NCBI GenBank assembly: GCA_026413225.1
Contig: CM048576.1
Location: forward strand, 318,501 to 382,500
Source of the DNA: Otis tarda
Lineage: Eukaryota > Chordata > Aves > Otidiformes > Otididae
Length of the DNA stretch: 64,000 nt
Direction of reading: 5' to 3'
Below the pieces are notes generated by a model. That model did not search any database. It was not told the DNA's origin and was given only the letters and a program-made list of their open reading frames with translations. Every line of letters starts with the position of its first letter. Positions within the stretch are counted from its first letter, which is position 1. Made by a program: the position numbers and the translations under genes. Below, in pieces: positions 1 through 11,430 of this stretch.

Positions 1-124
1 CAGTGGGTGCTCAGCTGGCGCTACGGTGAAGGCGAGGGAAAATTCAGCGCTCGCACCCCCTAACTCCTAGGTGGGTGCCACTCATGCACCAAATGCGCCC
101 GTTCTCTGCCAGCACAGGACTTAC

Positions 125-3100
125 CCTCTTCCACCTCCAACCGCGCCTTGGCCAAGACGCTGCCGGCCACGCTGATGGCCTGGCACAGGTAGTGACCGGC
201 ATCGGCGGGCCGCACGTCGGCGATGGTGATGGCGCCGGCAGGGCTGACGGACAGGCGGGCGGCAGGGTGCGGGGGCTGGCCTGGGAACAGCAGGGTCTGC
301 GGGGAAAGGGAGGGGGCTACTGAGGGGGGGAGGAGGGTGCAGGGGATGGAGGGGGATGGGGATTGGGATTAGGATTGGGATTGGGATTGGGACTGGATGG
401 GAATGGGGACAAGGACTGGGATGGGATGGAGATGAGATGGGATGGGATAGGGATAGGGATGAGAGTGGGATGGGGATAAGGATGAGGACAAGGATGGAGT
501 GGGAATGGAGATGGGAATGGGGATGAAATAGAATGGAGATGGGATGGGATGGAGATGCGATGAAGATGGGGATGGGGATGGAAATGGGGACAAGGACAGG
601 GATGGAGTGAGGATGGGGATGGGATAAGATGGGATGGGGATGGAGTGAGGATAGGGATGGGAATGGGATGGGATGGACTGAGGGGGAATGGAACGGGAAT
701 TGGGATGGGATGGGATGGGATGGGAAGGGAAAGGGAACAAGGAAGGTATGGGAATGGGGATGGGAATGGGGAAAAGGATGAGGATGAGATGGGATGAGGA
801 TGGGATGGGGTGGAATGGGATGGGGAAAGGGATGGGAACGTGGACAGGGACAGGAATGGGGATGGAGACAGCAATGGGGACAGGGACAGGGCTGGGGTCG
901 GGGACAGGGACAGACCTGGCTGCCCTCCTTCTGCCAAAAGACGGCGGGCGGCGGGTTGCCCTTGCTCTGGCACTGGAAGGTGACGTTCTGGCCGGGGGTG
1001 ACAGTCTGGTTGCGGGGCCCGGTGACGAGCTGGGGGGGCACTGCCGCAGCGTGGGGAGAGAGAAGGGGGCTCGCCCGGCCGCTTTGCCAGCACCCACGGG
1101 TGCTCCCCCAGAGACCCCCGCCCCCTTACCGTGCACGGTGAGGCTGCCCGATGCCTCCGCCCGGCCCACGCTGCTGGTGGCCACGCAGGTGTAGGTGCCC
1201 TCGTCCTCCGGGCGCAGCCGGCGGATCCGCAGGGTGTTGTCCGGGAGCACCTCCCACCTGGGGGAACAGGGGAACCCCGCGAGGCCGTGGCGCCAGCGGG
1301 GAGCCGGGAGGGGCCGGGGGGAGGTGAGGATACGAGGTGCGGTGGGATGTGAGCTGTGGTGGGGATTTGGGATGGGATGAGGATGTGGGACGCAATGGGG
1401 ATGTGGGATGCAATGGGGATGTGGGATGCAATGGGGATGTGGGATGTGGGATGCAATGGGGATGTGGGATGCGGCGAGGATGCAGGATGCGACAGGGATA
1501 TGGAATGCAACAGAGATGTGGGATGAAACGGGGATGCAAGATGCGATGGAGATTTGGGATGTGATGAGGATGTGGAATGCAACGGGGATTTGGGAGGCAA
1601 CGGGGATGCAGGATGCGATGCGAATGCGGGATGAGATGGGGATTTGGGATGCAGTGGGAATGTGAAATGCAATGAGGATGCAGGATACAATTGGGATGTG
1701 GGATGCAGCGGGAATGCAGGATGTGGGATGTGATGGGGATGCGATGGGAATGTGGGATGTGATGGGGATTTGGGAAGCAATGGGGATGTGTGGTGTGATG
1801 GGCATGTGGGATGCGATGGGAATGCAGGATACAATTTGGATGTGGGATGCGATGGGGATATGGGATGCAGTCAGGATGCAGTGGAGATGCGGGATGCGAT
1901 GGGCGTGTGGGTACAATGGGGATCTGGGATGCAACGGAAACGGGAGGATGCAACGGAGATGTGGGGCGCGACGGGAATGCAATCAGGATGCAGTCAGGGT
2001 GTGGGATGCGATGGGTACGTGGGCTACCATAAGGACGCAGCATATAACGGGGACGCGGGATGTGATAACAATGCGGGATGTGACGGGAATACTCGATGCC
2101 ACGGCAATGCTGGCTGCGACGAGGCTGCGGGCAGCAGCAGGGCCGCCAGAGGCTCCGAGCGCAGCGTGCCGGCCCACAGCCACACCACCCGGCTTCACCA
2201 CCAGACACGCACGCCGAGCCCAGCACCCCACGGCGCCGGCACCCCCTCGCCCACCGCCGCTTACCTTCCCGGCGGCAGCTCGCCCTCCTCCTTGCGCCAA
2301 CGAGCCACCGGCCACGGGTCCCCCACCGCCTCGCAGGGAAACTCCGCCGTCCCTGCCACCAGCACTGCTTGGCTGAGCGGCCTCTTGCTGAACGCCGGCC
2401 GTTCTGCGGGGCGACCGTCAGTCCCGCCGGGGTGGGCCTCACCCCCTGCTTGTCCCCAGCGCCCCAAAAGTGATGGGCCCGTCCCCACGCACCGAAGACG
2501 ACGAGCTGGGCTGGCTCGCTGGCCCTCTCCCCCGCCACGTTGGCGGCCACGCAGATGTAGACACCGGCATCGCTCTTGCGGGTGTTGGCCAACATCAGCT
2601 TCCCGCCACGGATCTGTCGGGCAGCGTGGTTCAACCAGGGGAACTCACACCCCCGGCTTGGTGTTTTGGGGTTTTTCGGGGGGACATCCCCCCGTCGCTC
2701 ACCGTCAGGCGCTCGTCCTCGTCGCTGAGCCAAGCACCGTTCTTCTTCCAGGTGACGCTGGGTTCGGGGTGGCCCCGCGGGGGCACGCACTCCAGGACGG
2801 CCGGTTCGCCCGCCGCCACCGCCACGTCCCCGGGGGGCTGCCGGAAATCGTCCCGCAGCACTGGGGGGGATGGGGGACAGCAGCTCTGCCTCAGCCCCGC
2901 CCCGCCCCGGCACCCCCTTGCTTGGGCCTCGTCCCGGCCCTGGATCTGAGCCTGAGCCTGGGCTGGGGGCAGTGGGGGCCGGAGCAGGGGGGGCACCAGG
3001 GACCTTATTTCATTTATTTTCATTTCTTTTCAATTATTTACAATTATTTTCACTTATTTTCAATTATTTTCAATTATTGTCAATTATCTTAGTTTATTTA

Positions 3101-6100
3101 CAATTTTTAAAATGTCTTTTCAAATATTTTAATTTCTTTCAAATTGTTTGCATTTGTTTTCCCTTATTTTCATGCCTTTCAATTCACTTATTTTCATTTG
3201 TTTTAACTTATTTCAATTTATTTACATTTATTTTTATTTATTTTAATTTAATTTTATATATTTTCATTTATTTTAACGTCTTTTCATTTATTTTCGTTTC
3301 TTCTTTTCATTTTTTTCACTTCATTTATTTTCCTTAATTTCCAATTATTTTCACTTACATCCATTTTCCATTTCCTTTCCCTTGTTTTCACTTATTTTCA
3401 ATTCTTTTAACATCTTTTCATTTGTTTTCTTTTTTTTCTAATTTACTTTCCCTTATTTGCACTGATTTTCGATTATTTTAACTTACTTTCATTTCATCTT
3501 TCATTTCTTTTCACCCCTTATCATCTATTTTCACTTTTCACTTCTTTTAATCTCTTTTCACTTCTTCTCACTTCTTTTCACTTCTTTTAGTCTATTTTCA
3601 CTTCTTTTCACTTCTTTTACTTATTTTCACTCTTTCCCTTGTTTTCCCTTATTTTCCCTTATTTTATCTTGTTTTCATTTATTTTCCCTTATTTCCCTTA
3701 TTTTCCATTATTTTAACTTATTTTCACTTCTTCTTTTCATTTCTTTTCACTCCTTTTCATCTATTTTCTTTTCTTTTCAATTTTTCCACTTTTGACTTCT
3801 TTTAACTTCGTCTATTTTCACTTCTTTTCATGTCTTTCCACTTTTTTCATTCATTTTCATTTATTTTTATTTATTTTCATTTCATTTCACTTATTTTAAC
3901 TCCTTTTCATTTATTTTCACTCCTTTTCATTTCTTTCACTTCTTTCCATGTATTTTCATCTCTTTCCCCCCCCCCCCCCCACCCCGCCCCTTTTCCCCTT
4001 GCTGCGCCAGCCCCGGGCGTTTGGCAGCCCCTCGTCGCGCCCCGGCCACTGCACCGGGGTCACCGGTGACACTGACCCCTCCAAAATCACCCCCACTCCC
4101 TATCCCCACCCCGTCCTCCCACCGAGGGGTCTCACCGGCCACCTCCAAGGACGCGTTCCTGCTGGTGGCCTCCCCCAGATAATTCCTGGCCACGCAGACG
4201 TAGACCCCCTCGTCGGGCTTCCCTCGGCGGCCAGTGCGGAGGAAGAAGAGGGACCCCCCCGGGAGGAGGGTGCGGTGGGAGCGAGGGTCCTCTCGGTCCG
4301 TCTCCACCCGCTCCCCGTCTTTGTACCACTCCACGGCGGGCGGCGGGCGACCCTCGGCTTTGCAGCTCAAGGTGGCCGGCTCGCCCTTGGAGACCAGGAG
4401 GTCGGCGGGGTGCTCCACGATGCGGGGCGCCACGTCCTCCAGCTGTGGGTGGGACCCTGCGGGGAAAAAATTGAGGGGGGGTGCTCCCCACATATGCCCC
4501 CACCCTTCCGGGGAGGGTGGTTTGGAGGGGCTGTGCGGCCTCCATCGGCCTGCACGGCGCTTTGCCGGCGCTGTTATCTGCTTTGCTCTGTGAGTAGGAG
4601 GCGAGATGAAGCATGGCCAGGTCTCAGCCCAGTGTATCCTCACCTGGGAGCTGAAGTGACTGGGAGATGAAATGAAGTGCGACCAGGTCTCAGCCTGCTC
4701 TTCCCCTCTCCAGCAAGTGACACAAGCGGGAGGTGAGATGAAGTGCGGCCAGGTCTCAGCCCAGTGTACCCTCCTCCCCCCAACCCAAGGTAGGTGCTGG
4801 CGGGGTGGGAGCAAGACCGGGAGGGTGTTGGAACTCAGACCCCCAGGGGTGGGCACAAGGGAGACAAAGCAGGTCCACTCCCAGCAACGCCCCTTTTCTG
4901 CCCGATTTCCAACTGGGCATCCCTGAGGAAACGAGGTTGGGGCTGAATTCTCCCAAAAAAGGTTTTTTTCTCCATCAGCTGCAAATGATGATTTTTTTGT
5001 AGTGAAGCTGGGAACTCCAGGTTGAAGAAAATGCTTAATTTTAAGTTAAAAAAACCCCAACATATTGAGTTGTGGGGCTGTTCCAGGAAAATCCCTGGAA
5101 TTAATGGGAATTAATGAATGCTCATTAATGCTGAGCTAATTAATGCTCATTAACGCTGGGGTCTAACCGGCTGGGTCCGGAAGGCGCGGCCCACCCGTGT
5201 CCCCAGTGCTACCCGCGGCTGGCACCGCAATTCAGGCGGCGGCCGCCCAGTGTCACTGCTGGCCCGGGGCCCAGCTGCGTGCGCACACAACAGCACGCCC
5301 GGACACACATGTGCATGCACACGCATGCAGCTTGCACATACCCGGGCTCGGGCACACATGCAGGCACAGGGATATACACGTGTTTGTGCACACACGTGTG
5401 CTTACAGACAAGCAGGCACATGTAAGTCCATGCACACACGCCCGGATGCATGCACGCACACGTGCACTCACGCAGGGGTGTGCATGCACGCGCTTACCCA
5501 AGCACGCACATAAACTGGCATGTGCACACCCGTGCGCGTTCACGCTGGGGTGTGCACGCTCACGCTTTACAGGTACACATGCACGCACACAGGCGTGCAC
5601 ACCCACACATGTCCACTCGTGTGGCGGCGCGTCTTCACACGCGCCAGTGTACGCACGCAGCTGCACACGTGTGGAGGTGCACACACACACAGACACGCTT
5701 TTGCACGTGTGTTGGCATCTGCGTCGGCACGTGCACCCATGCGTGTCCATGCACATGTGTGCATTAGGGGGGCTGCGATGTGGGCCACCCTGGGCTGGGT
5801 TGCCATGGGGACGGGATGCAGGCTGCCATGGGGACGGGGAAAGGATGCTGTGGGGGATAGCGGGTACCCCATGGGGCAGTGGTGGGGTGGGGGGCCGAGG
5901 GGGCTGCAGCTGGGCCCGGTGGCTAATTGGGATGAGCTGGGGGTCAGGCCAGGCCCCCTCCTGAGCCCAGGGCGGAGGGTCCCGCGGGGGGCTGGGGGAA
6001 CAGCCCCCCCCATTGGCCACCCAGAGCCGACTGGAGCGGGAAGTGGAGACGAAAAAAGAGTGGAAAAGCTGAAAAAGGGCTTCAAATTCAGGTGGAGACC

Positions 6101-6923
6101 CTCTCCGTCACCCCCCCACTACCCACAGCTGGCCCAGGCTGCCCCCCTCTGCCCCCTGCTCCGGCCCAGCTCAGGGACACTGGGCTGGTCTGGGGACACG
6201 GGGAAGGTTTGGGGACACGGGGAAGGTTTGGGGACGCTGGACTGGTCTGGGGACACGGGGAAGGTTTGGGGACACTGGGCTGGTCTGGGGACACAGGGAA
6301 GGTCTGGGGACACGGGGAAGGTTTGGGGATGTGCGGCTGGTATAGGGACATAGGGTCAATTTGGGGACATGGGGTCAGTTTGGGGATGTGGGGCTGGTTT
6401 AGGGACACGGGGTCAGTTTGGGGATGTGGGGTCGGTTTGGGGACTTGAGAAAGGTTTGAGGACACTGGGTCAGTTCCAGTTCAGAGTCCAGGGATCGGCT
6501 GGGGGATACTGGACTGGTCTGGGGACACAGGGTCAGTCTGGGGAGATGGGGCTGGTTTGGGGACACAGAGTCTCTCCCAGTTTGGCTCTGAGAGTTGGTC
6601 TGGGAACACGGGGACAATACAGGGACACTGGCTGAGTCCCCAGTTCACGGTCTGGGGGTCGGTGTGGGGACACAGAGCCGGCCCTGGAGTGGGATCACGG
6701 GGCTTATCTGGGGACTCCCAGTTCGGGGGCTGCGGGCTGTTCCCAGTGTCGGGGACACGAGGGACACGGGGGCACGGACCCACGTACCGTTGCCGGGGAG
6801 CTGGGAGGCAGCGATGGTCCGGTTGATGCCGAGCAGGAGCTGGGAAGAGTTGGAGCCCTCGGCCCCCAGCGAATCGGCAAACAGGTTCATCTGCAGCAGC
6901 GTCTTCAGCAGGTACCGCAGCAT
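125..6923 (-). CDS. ROBO3: ROBO3, roundabout guidance receptor 3 (5' part, 8 exons)
   Basis: Transmembrane axon-guidance receptor of the Roundabout family, which controls midline crossing of commissural axons. Coding exons on the minus strand: 6923-6788, 4456-4136, 2860-2703, 2613-2493, 2403-2265, 1257-1130, 1040-916 and 296-125. Phases agree at every junction, giving about 433 residues. The product starts [19 protein letters not shown], the ROBO3-specific N-terminus, which fixes the start codon. Four Ig domains follow: Ig1 (about residues 55-150, exon 2), Ig2 (153-245), Ig3 (246-334) and Ig4 (335-433). Conserved pieces include [31 protein letters not shown] and [16 protein letters not shown]. 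The last donor is at 123-124; Ig5, the FN3 domains, the membrane segment and the tail lie beyond the left edge. The introns are filled with minisatellites. Ig1 reads [14 protein letters not shown], closer to ROBO1/2 than to mammalian ROBO3, and is about two residues short after LFFLR. ROBO4 is excluded by the four consecutive ROBO1-3-type Ig domains. Confidence 0.95.
330..912. repeat. GGGATG-type minisatellite in ROBO3 intron 7
   Basis: About 580 bases of degenerate GGGAT / GGGATGG / GGGGATGGGA units fill the intron between the Ig4 half-exons. The G-rich strand is plus, so the ROBO3 pre-mRNA carries the C-rich CATCCC form. Runs of three or four Gs recur every five or six bases, so the plus strand could form G-quadruplexes. 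Long open frames here (for example 369-1982 minus) are repeat artefacts. Confidence 0.9.
1336..2108. repeat. GGGATGTGGGATGCAAT-type minisatellite in ROBO3 intron 5
   Basis: About 770 bases of imperfect tandem copies of a unit like GATGTGGGATGCAATGGG. It resembles the block at 330-912 but has interspersed TGCA and TGTG. It lies between the two half-exons of Ig3. Confidence 0.88.
2995..3985. repeat. TTTTCA-rich simple sequence in ROBO3 intron 2
   Basis: About 970 bases made almost only of ATTTTC, TTTTCACTTA and CTTTTCA variants on the plus strand, ending in a run of some 15 Cs at 3966-3980. It contrasts sharply with the GC-rich exons on both sides. No coding potential is seen. Confidence 0.9.
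4590..4775. repeat. Three-copy tandem repeat of about 65 bp in ROBO3 intron 1
   Basis: Three diverged copies, near 4603, 4666 and 4734, share GAGATGAAGTGCGGCCAGG followed by TCTCAGCCC. Sequence from 4776 to 5279 between this block and the CA/TG block looks unique, with an AT-rich TTAATG patch at 5100-5155. Confidence 0.75.
5280..5765. repeat. Alternating purine-pyrimidine (CA/CG/TG) block in ROBO3 intron 1
   Basis: About 490 bases dominated by alternating CACACG, GCATGC and TGTGCA steps. This is a degenerate CA-type repeat with many CG steps, so both strands show similar composition. The motif class favours left-handed Z-DNA. Confidence 0.85.
6170..6690. repeat. GGGGACACGGGGAAGGTTT-type minisatellite in ROBO3 intron 1
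   Basis: About 25 tandem copies of a unit near 19-20 bases, GGTCTGGGGACACGGGGAA, with variants such as GGGATGTGGGGTCGGTTT. It ends about 100 bases before the donor of ROBO3 exon 1 in transcript order. Confidence 0.9.
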
Positions 6924-7290
6924 CTCGGTCCGGCTCGGCTGGGCTCGGCTTGGCTAAACTCGGCTTAACTAAGCTCCGCTTGGGTAAACTCGATTTAGCT
7001 AGGCTCGGTTTAGTCAGGTTCGGTTTAGCTAAACTCAGTTTAGCTCGGTTTGCCCAGGCGCAGCGTGGCCCGGCGCAGCTCTCGGCGCGGCTGAGCCCGG
7101 CTCGGCCCCGCACCAGCCCGGAGCAGCGCGGCTGAGCGCGGCTGGGCTGGGACTGAGCGCGGCTGGGCTGGGACTGAGCGCGGCTGGGCTGGGACTGAGC
7201 GCGGCTGGGCTCGGCTCAGCCCGCGGCACCGCCCCCCCCAACCCCACCCCTAAGTCCGGCGGGGAGCGGGGGCGTGGCCAGCGCGGGGGA
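6924..7290. repeat. ROBO3 5' flank with short tandem repeats
   Basis: Directly upstream of the ROBO3 start codon. Positions 6930-7050 hold a degenerate 16-20 base repeat around GGCTTAACTAAGCTC / GGTTTAGCTAAACTC. Positions 7130-7210 hold four near-perfect copies of a 21-base unit, GCGGCTGGGCTGGGACTGAG plus C. This is presumably the ROBO3 5' UTR and promoter. No TATA box is evident. Confidence 0.6.
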
Positions 7291-7294
7291 CGGG

Positions 7295-8010
7295 GCGGGG
7301 GGCCAGCATCTGGGCGCACATCTGGAGACGCGGGCGGTTTGAGGCCGTGCGCATCTGGAAAGTGGGAAATAGGCGAGCGCACAGCTGGGGACGCAGCTGG
7401 AGACCTGGGCGGGTTCGATTTTGCACATCTGGGGGTACCTGGAGGAAGGAGGCAAGAACACATCTGGGCGCACATCTGGAGAGCTAGGTGGTTCGTGGTT
7501 GTGCACGTCTGGAGTTGCATGTAGGAGGCAGATAAGCGCACATCTGGGTGCACATCTGGACACCTGGATGGTTTGCAGTTCTGCACATCTCGAAGTGCAA
7601 GTAGGTGGTGGGCAATCACACATCTGGGTGCACATCTGGAGACCCAGGCGGTTTGCAGTTCTGCACATCTGGAAGGGCAAGCAGAAAGTCTGGAGAAGTG
7701 TGCTTTTTGCACATCTGGGGCACAAGCAGGAAGTAGGTGAGCGCACATCTGGATTCACATCTGGGGAGCTGGGCTGTTTGTGGTTGTGCACATCTGGAGG
7801 TGCAAATAGGAAGTAAGTGGATGCACATCTGGGTGCACATCTGGAGATGTGGGTGGTCCGCAGTTGTTCACATCTGGAGGCGCTGGGCGAGCGCACACCT
7901 GGGCGCACATCTGGAGATGTGAGTGGTTTGTGGCTGCACACATCCAGAGGTGCGAGGAGGAGGTGGACGAGCACACATCTGGGCGCACATCTGGGGAGCT
8001 CGCAGTTTTC
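7295..8010. repeat. Minisatellite, about 80-bp unit with paired CACATCTGG motifs
   Basis: About eight or nine diverged copies of a unit of 70-80 bases, built on GCACATCTGGGTGCACATCT followed by GGAGA. Paired CACATCTGG motifs recur near 7541, 7621, 7746, 7826, 7896 and 7976. A 316-codon frame stays open across it on the minus strand (8166-7216), but I recognise no protein family in it and treat it as repeat-driven. Confidence 0.85.
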
Positions 8011-8364
8011 TGGGAGAGGTGCAGTTTTTTGAAGGGGAATTTGGGAATTTCGAGCGGAGCTCCGGGGATGAATCCCGCTCCCAGGCCCGAGGCTGCGGCT
8101 TGGGCTGGGGAACAGAGACAAAGGAATCGGCTCATCCCTGTGGATAATCCCCCCGCCCCCCGCCAAATTTATCCCTGTTAATCAGCCGGGCAAACAGCGA
8201 GCGGAGGGGGGGCATCACCTCCTCGCGAGCAGATTTCTTGCGTTTAATTGCCCTTTTATTCGGCGATTAGCGGCTGTTTGCGCAGGATTTGCCCAAACCT
8301 CCGCCCACTGCCGCCTAAAATCGCCCTCTGAAATTTTCTAGCTGGGGGGAGGCTTTCCTCAGAT

Positions 8365-8815
8365 TCCCTTCTTCTTCTTTTTTTCTCCTTATTTTTCTTT
8401 TTCTCCTTACTTTTTTTTCCTCCTTATTTTTCTTTTTCCACCTTCTTTCTCTTTTTCTCCTTATTTTTATTTCTTTTGTCAGGTTTTTCTCCTTATTTTT
8501 CTTTTTTGATTTATTTTTATCTTTCTCCTTATTTTTGCTTTCTCCTTATTTTTCTTTTTCTCCTTATTTTTAGTTTTCTTCTTATTTTTATTTTTCTCCC
8601 TTTTTTTCTCCTTCTTTTCTTTTTTTCTTATTTTTATTTTTCCCCTTCTTTTTCTTTTTCTCCTTCTTTTCTTTTTCTCCTTTTCTTTTTCTCCTTATTT
8701 TGATTTTTCTCCTTACTTTTCTTCTTCTCCTTCTTTCTCTTTTTCTCCTTATTTTTCTTTTTCTCACTATTCTTTTTCTCCTTATTTTTCTTTTTCTCCT
8801 TACTTCTCCCTGTTT
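8365..8815. repeat. Polypyrimidine block (TTTTTCTCCTTA)n
   Basis: About 450 bases of TTTTTCTCCTTATTTTTC units on the plus strand, with almost no purines except spaced As. Such homopurine-homopyrimidine mirror tracts can adopt triplex (H-DNA) structure. The minus-strand frames here are only Lys/Arg/Glu runs. Confidence 0.92.
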
Positions 8816-9079
8816 CTCCCCAAAATCCCACACGGCCAGGCAGCGGCAGGATGGGGAAACCGAGGCACGGAAGAGGCGGCGGTAGCAAGGAACGCTGAGA
8901 TGTTTGTCCGGGCAAACGGAGCGGCCGGGGCTCCCCGCCCCGCTGCGCTGGTGGGGAAATCCCTCGCAGCCCCCGTTATTACCATACCCCCCGGGAGCCC
9001 CCCGCCGCGAGCCCAATGGTTTGGGGGAATATGTGGCTTTTTGAATATTTATAGGGGCTGGGGCACGGGGGTGGGGCTG

Positions 9080-10090
9080 GAGAGGTGCAATGCTGGGGTG
9101 CTGGAGGCGGGGGAATGGTTTAGGGGGTGATACTGGGATTTTTATGGAATGAGACTGGGACGCTGTAGGGAAAGATACTGGGATGGTTTAGGGGGTGATG
9201 GTGGGATGCTTTAGTGAACGACACCGGGATTCTGCAGGGGATGATACTGGGATGTTTTGGGGAGCATACTGGGATCTTCAGGGGATGAGACTGGAACGAT
9301 TTAGGGGATGATGCTGGGATGCCGTAGGGGATGAGATTGGGATGCTTTAAGGAATGATGCTGGGATGCTTTGGGGCAGCGCACTGGGGTGCTGTAGGGGA
9401 TGATGCTGGGACGCTTTAGGAGACAATGGTGGGATGTTTTGGGGAGCGTACTGGGATACTTAGGGGATGGCAGCTGGGATGCTGTAAGGAGAGATACTGG
9501 GATGCTTTGGAGAGCAACACTGGGATGCTGTAGGGGATGATGGTGGGATGGTTTTGGGGAGTGTACTGGGATGATTTAGGGGATGATAGTGGGATGCTCT
9601 AAGGAAAAATGCTGGGGTGTTTTATGGGATGGTGCTGGGATCCTTTAGGGGATGACACTGGGATGCTTCAGGGAAAGACACTGGGATGCTGTAGGGGATG
9701 GCACTGGGATTCTTTAGGGGATAATGCTGGGATGGTTTGGGGAGCATACTGGGATGCTTTGGGGATGGCACTGGAATGCTGTAAGGAATGACACTGGGAT
9801 ACTTTGGGGCAGCGTACCGGGATGCTGTAGGGGATGATGCTGGGATGCTGTAGGGAATGACACTGGGATGCTTTAGGGGACAGTGGTGGAATGGTTTTTA
9901 GGGAGTGTGCTGGGATACATAGGGAATGGCACTGGGATGCTGTAAGGAAAGATACTGGGATGCTGTAAGGAAAGATAATGGGATGCTTTGCGGCAGTATA
10001 CTGGGATGGTGCAGGGGACGGTACCAGGATGTTTTAGGGGATGGCACTGGGATCTTTAGGGAGCGGCGCTGGGATGCTGCAGGCGCCGGT
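9080..10090. repeat. Minisatellite, ACTGGGATGCTTTAGGGGATG-type unit
   Basis: About one kilobase of imperfect copies, roughly 25-32 bases each, of a unit like GATACTGGGATGCTTTAGGG with variants GTAGGGGATGATG and TTTTGGGGAGC. It is intergenic, between the ROBO3 5' end and MSANTD2. The flanking 8816-9079 and 10091-10955 look like unique GC-rich sequence with no recognisable gene. Confidence 0.9.
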
Positions 10091-10959
10091 GCCGGGACAC
10101 TTTTGGGGAGCAGATTGCGTGGCCGCGGCGGGGCAGCGGGGGGGTCACGGGTGGGGGCTCCTTGGCGGGTGGGGGGCCACGGCTGGCAGGCGCCGGCGGG
10201 CTGAGGCCTGGGCTGCCTCATTACCTCGAGGCTGGAGCCCATGTGTTCTGGCGGGGGCGGCGCGCGGGGGGGGGTCTATTAATATAAATTCCACCCCTTT
10301 AATCTGGAGTTTGTGGAGCTCATTTATCAGCCCGACCTCCCCCCAGGGCCGGGGAAACGCGGGCAGCGGCAGGCAGCTGCGGCCCGGCGCGAGGCGAGGG
10401 GCCGCTCGGCCCCAAAGGAGCAGCGGCGTCGAGTCCAACAGGTAGCGGCTCATGTGCGAGGGGCCGGCTTGGGCCCGGCGCGGCGCGGGGAAAGGCGGCG
10501 GCAAAGCTGGGCCTAATTGGGCGGAAGGCGCGTTTGCATGACGGTTAATGGGGGATCAGAGGGCCGGGGACCCGGCGCTGACGGCTCGACAAAGGCGAGC
10601 AATTATTTGCTTGTCTTCATTATGGATGGACCCACCTGGGGCCGCCATGGCGGCTGCGGAAGGGAGACAAAGGCGAAGGCGTGACGGCATTTCCCCGCCT
10701 GGGCCTCCGCGCTTCTGGGAGGCAAGCGGGGGTCAGCAAAGGGAGGCGGCGTCCGAGAGAGCGGGCAGCCCCGCGTCCTCCACCATGCGTCTTTGCTGGG
10801 CGTGGGTGGCGGGGCACGAGGGGAGCCTTAGCTTTCTTTTGGCCAGGGCAGGGGAGCGGCGGGCAGGGGAGGGGTGGGTGGGGGGGTTTCATTGCCACCG
10901 GCGCAAGCTGCTTCTGCCGCCAGCCATGCGTGCCCAGGGAGCTAAGGACAGCCACAACT

Positions 10960-11430
10960 CATGGCACGGGTGAACCCTGACTGAGAGCAGCCACAACTCA
11001 TTGCACAGGGTGATCCTGGCTGAGAACAGCCACAGTTCATTGCACAAGTGAGCCCTGGCTGAGAACAGCCACAGTTCACTGCACAAGTGAGCCCTGGCTG
11101 AGAACAGCCACAGCTCACTGCACAGGGCAATCTTGGCTGAGAGCAATGAGTCCCAGCTGAGAGCAGCCACTGTTTGTCGCATGAAAGAGCCTTGGCTGAG
11201 AGTAGCCAGAGCTCATCGCACAAGTGGGCTTTGGCTGAGAACAGCCACAATTCATTTCATGGACAAACCCTGACTGAGAGCAGCCACAACTCATTGCGCA
11301 GGGCGATCCTGACTGAGAGCAGCCACAGTTCATCGCATGGGTGAGCCCCGGCTGAGAACAGTCGTAACTCATTTCACACACGAGCCCCGGCTGAGAACAG
11401 CCACAGCTCATCATGGTGCGGGTGAGCCCC
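10960..11430. repeat. 39-bp minisatellite upstream of MSANTD2
   Basis: About twelve copies of a 39-base unit, GCTGAGAACAGCCACAGTTC followed by ATTGCACAAGTGAGCCCTG. It ends some 350 bases before the MSANTD2 start codon. Because 39 is a multiple of three, minus-strand frames run through it as a 13-residue Cys-rich repeat (11250-10942 and 11687-11115). Confidence 0.9.

Noticed and set aside
369-2913. Long minus-strand frames of 537-595 codons (369-1982 and 2913-1126)
   Set aside because: They are GGGATG-repeat translations (His/Pro/Ile/Ser periodicity) that run across true ROBO3 exons and their introns; only the short Ig-coding parts are real.
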